A stretch of 6,475 nt of DNA from JBQTKD01 sp052389435 (GTDB lineage Bacteria; Actinomycetota; Actinomycetes; Sporichthyales; Sporichthyaceae). The notes under the pieces are model-generated. The model worked only from the letters and a program-made list of their open reading frames with translations, was not told the origin of the DNA and did not search any database. The stretch spans positions 1-6,475 of the forward strand of contig JBQTIB010000142.1 of NCBI GenBank assembly GCA_052389435.1. The letters are read 5' to 3'. Each line of letters starts with the position of its first letter. The first letter of the stretch is position 1. The translations under genes were made by a program, and so were the position numbers. This document shows positions 4,479 through 6,475 of this stretch, in pieces.

Positions 4479-5701
4479 AGGCCACCGCGGAGCCGCCGAT
4501 CGCCGAGCGCCCCTCCGTCGGCCCTCGGGTCCGGTGGGTCGGGCTCGTCATGTTCACGATCATGGTCGCGGGGACGCTCCCCTCTCCCCTGTACTCGCTG
4601 TGGGGCGCCGCCTACGACTTCGGGCCCCTGACCGTGACGGTGATCTTCTCCGTCTACGTCCTCGGGGTGATGCTCGGCCTGCTCGGGCTCGGGCACGCCT
4701 CCGACGTCGTCGGCCGCCGCCCGGTGCTCCTCGGTGCGCTCGCGGTGTGCGTGGTCTCCGACGTCGTCTACCTCGCCGCCGACGGCCTCGGCGCCCTGCT
4801 GATCGCGCGGATGCTGTCCGGTCTGGCGACGGGCCTGCTCACCGGGACCGCGACCGCGGCGATGGTCGAACTCGCGCCGCCGGGGGCCAAGGAGCGCGCG
4901 GGCCGCCTCGCCGTCGTCACCAACACCTTCGGGTTGGCCTCCGGCGCGGTGCTGGCCGGGTTCTTCGCGCAGTACCTGGGCTACCCGACGCGGCTGGTCT
5001 ACGCGCTGCACATCGGGATCGTGCTCGTCGCCGTGATCGGTCCGCTGCTCGCGCTCGGGCCCGGCCGGGGCGGCGGGGCCTGGCACACCGTCCGGTTCCA
5101 GAAGCTCGGCGTGCCGGCGGAGATCCGGGCGACGTTCTGGCGCGCGGCCGTCGCCGGCGGGGCGGGTTTCGCGGTCATGGGCGTGGTCAACACTCTCGCC
5201 GCGGTGTTCCTGGCCCAGCTCGTCGGGGTGAACAACGTCTTCGTCGTCGGCCTGGCGGTCTTTCCCGTGTTCGCGACCGTCGCCGTCGGCCAACTCGGCG
5301 GGCGGGCCCTGTCCCCCGCGGCCCGGCTGCCGTTCGCGTGCTTCGTGCTCGCGGCGGCGGGCGGGTTGACGGCGCTGTCGCTGTCCACCGAACTCGTGGT
5401 GCTGTTCGTGGTCGCGGGCGGCCTCGCCGGAGTCGGCGTGGGCCTGGCGATCGGGCATGGCGTCGCGACCATCAACGCCGAGTGCCCGCCCGAGCGACGC
5501 GGCGAGGCCAATTCGACGTTCTTCGCCGTCATGTACCTCGGGCTGTCCGTCCCGGTCGTCGGCGCCGGGTTCGGAGTCCGCGAGTGGGGCCTGCGGACCG
5601 GCGGGGAGGTGTTCGCCGTCGGCGTCACGGTCGCGGCCCTGGCCGTCGGCGTCAGCCTGCTCGTGGACCATCTCCGACGCGAGCCGGTCGGAGCGAAGTA
5701 G
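4475..5701 (+). CDS. MFS transporter, 12 transmembrane helices, probable drug or metabolite efflux
   Basis: This 408-residue membrane protein is of the Major Facilitator Superfamily and is predicted to move a small solute with proton coupling. About twelve hydrophobic segments can be picked out, at roughly 22-42, 54-74, 84-103, 105-130, 147-167, 174-195, 224-248, 254-275, 285-302, 305-328, 347-366 and 377-397. The loop between helices 2 and 3 carries the family motif GHASDVVGRRP (73-83) with Asp77 and Arg81/Arg82. A cytoplasmic loop, about 196-222, separates the two halves. The segment PPERRGEANSTFFAVMYLG (338-356) before helix 11 is typical of this efflux-like subgroup. GTG 4475 is chosen because it leaves a short hydrophilic tail before helix 1; a TTG at 4403 is in frame but would add an Arg/Pro-rich stretch with weaker codon usage. 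There is no good ribosome binding site, so coupling to upstream translation is possible. Substrate is unknown. Confidence 0.88.
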   Translation: MKATAEPPIAERPSVGPRVRWVGLVMFTIMVAGTLPSPLYSLWGAAYDFGPLTVTVIFSVYVLGVMLGLLGLGHASDVVGRRPVLLGALAVCVVSDVVYLAADGLGALLIARMLSGLATGLLTGTATAAMVELAPPGAKERAGRLAVVTNTFGLASGAVLAGFFAQYLGYPTRLVYALHIGIVLVAVIGPLLALGPGRGGGAWHTVRFQKLGVPAEIRATFWRAAVAGGAGFAVMGVVNTLAAVFLAQLVGVNNVFVVGLAVFPVFATVAVGQLGGRALSPAARLPFACFVLAAAGGLTALSLSTELVVLFVVAGGLAGVGVGLAIGHGVATINAECPPERRGEANSTFFAVMYLGLSVPVVGAGFGVREWGLRTGGEVFAVGVTVAALAVGVSLLVDHLRREPVGAK

Positions 5702-5855
5702 CCCACTGCCCGCCCCCGCACTCGACTCGGGCTGCCGTTCGCGCCCTACGACACGCCTCGAAGGCCAGCCGAAGACGGGGCCTCGTCTGCGCGCCACCGC
5801 AAGATCGGAGCCGCACCTCACCGACGGGGAGGGGCGCGGGCCGCAGAATGATCCA
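5702..5855. other. spacer between transporter and hydrolase
   Basis: These 154 bases hold no credible gene. The only structure I see is AGACGGGGCCTCGTCT (5773-5788), a short self-complementary element with one G-T pair that could form a weak hairpin, without a U tract. A promoter for the hydrolase is expected here. Confidence 0.35.
5844..5849 (+). promoter_or_regulatory. possible -10 box for a leaderless hydrolase transcript
   Basis: CAGAAT ends six bases before the GTG at 5856, the spacing seen for leaderless actinobacterial genes whose transcript begins at the start codon. There is no ribosome binding site at the proper distance; the GAGGGG at about 5829-5834 is some 20 bases away. The hexamer matches TANNNT only in part and no -35 box is evident, so this is a weak call. 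Confidence 0.2.
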
Positions 5856-6475
5856 GTGCGCGAGGACCTGACCTTCGAGGTGGCCGGGACGCCGTTGGCG
5901 GCGTGGCTCTACCGGCCGGCGTCGGACGGTGCGGTGCCGTGCGTGGTGATGGCCCACGGGTTCGGCATGACCCGCGAGTGCCGGCTGCCGGACTGGGCCG
6001 AGCGGTTCGCCGCCGCGGGCCTCGCGGTGCTGCTGTTCGACTACCGCGGGTTCGGGGCCTCCGGCGGGCAGCCGCGTCAACTGCTCGACATCGCCGCGCA
6101 GCGGTTGGACTGGGCGGGCGCCGTCGCCGCCGCGCGGACCCTTGCCGGCGTCGACCCGGAACGGATCGCGCTGTGGGGCACCTCCTTCTCCGGCGGGCAC
6201 GTGCTGCACGTCGCGGCCCGCGACCATCGGGTGGCGGCCGTGGTGGCGCAGGTGCCGTTCACCGACGGCCGGGCGAGCCTGTCCGCCGGGAAGCCGGCGC
6301 CCGATCGCATCCGCCACACCGCGCGACTGATGGCCGACGCGGCCCTCGACCTCGCCCGCCGCCGCCGCGGCGGCCCGCCGCTGCTCGTGCCGGTGGCGGG
6401 CGAACTCGGCAGCCGCGCGGTCATCGCCGGGCCGCGCGCCGAACGGACCCTGCGAATGCTCGTGCCCGACGGGAC
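5856..6475 (+). CDS. alpha/beta hydrolase, 3' end cut by the window
   Basis: The frame is open to the right edge and gives 206 residues without a stop. It shows the alpha/beta-hydrolase fold: substrate-side strand LAAWLYRP (14-21), the oxyanion segment VVMAHGFGMTRE (30-41), LLFDYRGFGASGG (59-71) and the nucleophile elbow LWGTSFSGGH (106-115) with Ser110. The elbow reads G-T-S-F-S-G-G, with Ser where the last Gly of G-X-S-X-G often sits but with a Gly pair right after; it should still work. VVAQVPFTDG (129-138) follows. The catalytic Asp and His lie beyond the cut or in its last part and are not seen. The DYRGFGASGG and AQVPF pattern resembles actinobacterial peptidase- or acetylxylan-esterase-like hydrolases acting on ester or amide bonds; the substrate is unknown. 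No signal peptide, so cytoplasmic. GTG 5856 is the first start that fits; a nearby ATG (5848) is in another frame and stops at once. Gap to the transporter is 154 bases. Confidence 0.82.
   Translation, partial: MREDLTFEVAGTPLAAWLYRPASDGAVPCVVMAHGFGMTRECRLPDWAERFAAAGLAVLLFDYRGFGASGGQPRQLLDIAAQRLDWAGAVAAARTLAGVDPERIALWGTSFSGGHVLHVAARDHRVAAVVAQVPFTDGRASLSAGKPAPDRIRHTARLMADAALDLARRRRGGPPLLVPVAGELGSRAVIAGPRAERTLRMLVPDG

Noticed and set aside
4034..5821. Long minus-strand frame antisense to the transporter
   Set aside because: Asp/Arg/Gly/His-rich low-complexity product typical of antisense frames; the plus strand encodes a clear MFS protein.
5652..6317. Minus-strand frame opposite the hydrolase
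   Set aside because: The plus strand shows alpha/beta-hydrolase motifs in order; the antisense product has no recognisable motif.

Overview
The window looks like chromosomal DNA from a very GC-rich member of the Actinomycetota. Almost every codon in the real genes ends in G or C. The gene order tRNA-Pro / trigger factor / paired ClpP paralogues is typical of that phylum, with a ClpP1-type protein followed by a ClpP2-type protein. GTG and TTG starts and 4-base start/stop overlaps are common here. I cannot place it to genus.

Layout. Positions 1 to about 340 hold no credible gene but at least two and a half copies of a 121-bp tandem repeat built from shorter inverted pieces. A hairpin terminator (351-386) closes a minus-strand cluster that reads, in transcription order, tRNA-Pro(UGG) (3647-3572), tig (from 3520), clpP1 (1661-1059) and clpP2 (1062-400). 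The conserved part of trigger factor ends near 2045. Its reading frame then runs on to 1706 through DNA that looks intergenic: lower G/C at third codon positions, a TTA codon, a strong hairpin and short direct repeats. From about 3670 the plus strand takes over, with a PPOX-family (F420/FMN split-barrel) oxidoreductase, an Arg-rich 53-codon small ORF that may or may not be real, a 12-helix MFS transporter and, after a gap, an alpha/beta hydrolase cut by the right edge.

How the genes fit together. The minus-strand block is a protein-quality-control unit: trigger factor folds chains leaving the ribosome, and ClpP1 with ClpP2 form the mixed barrel protease that degrades failed products once a Clp ATPase delivers them. 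No Clp ATPase gene is in the window. The plus-strand genes are accessory. The oxidoreductase and transporter may form one transcription unit, possibly modifying and exporting a small molecule, but no substrate can be read from the sequence.

I did not find a convincing new system. The points most worth a second look are the run-on of the tig frame past a probable ancestral stop, the compound 121-bp repeat, and the small repeat-containing ORF fitted between two genes by ATGA and GTGA overlaps.
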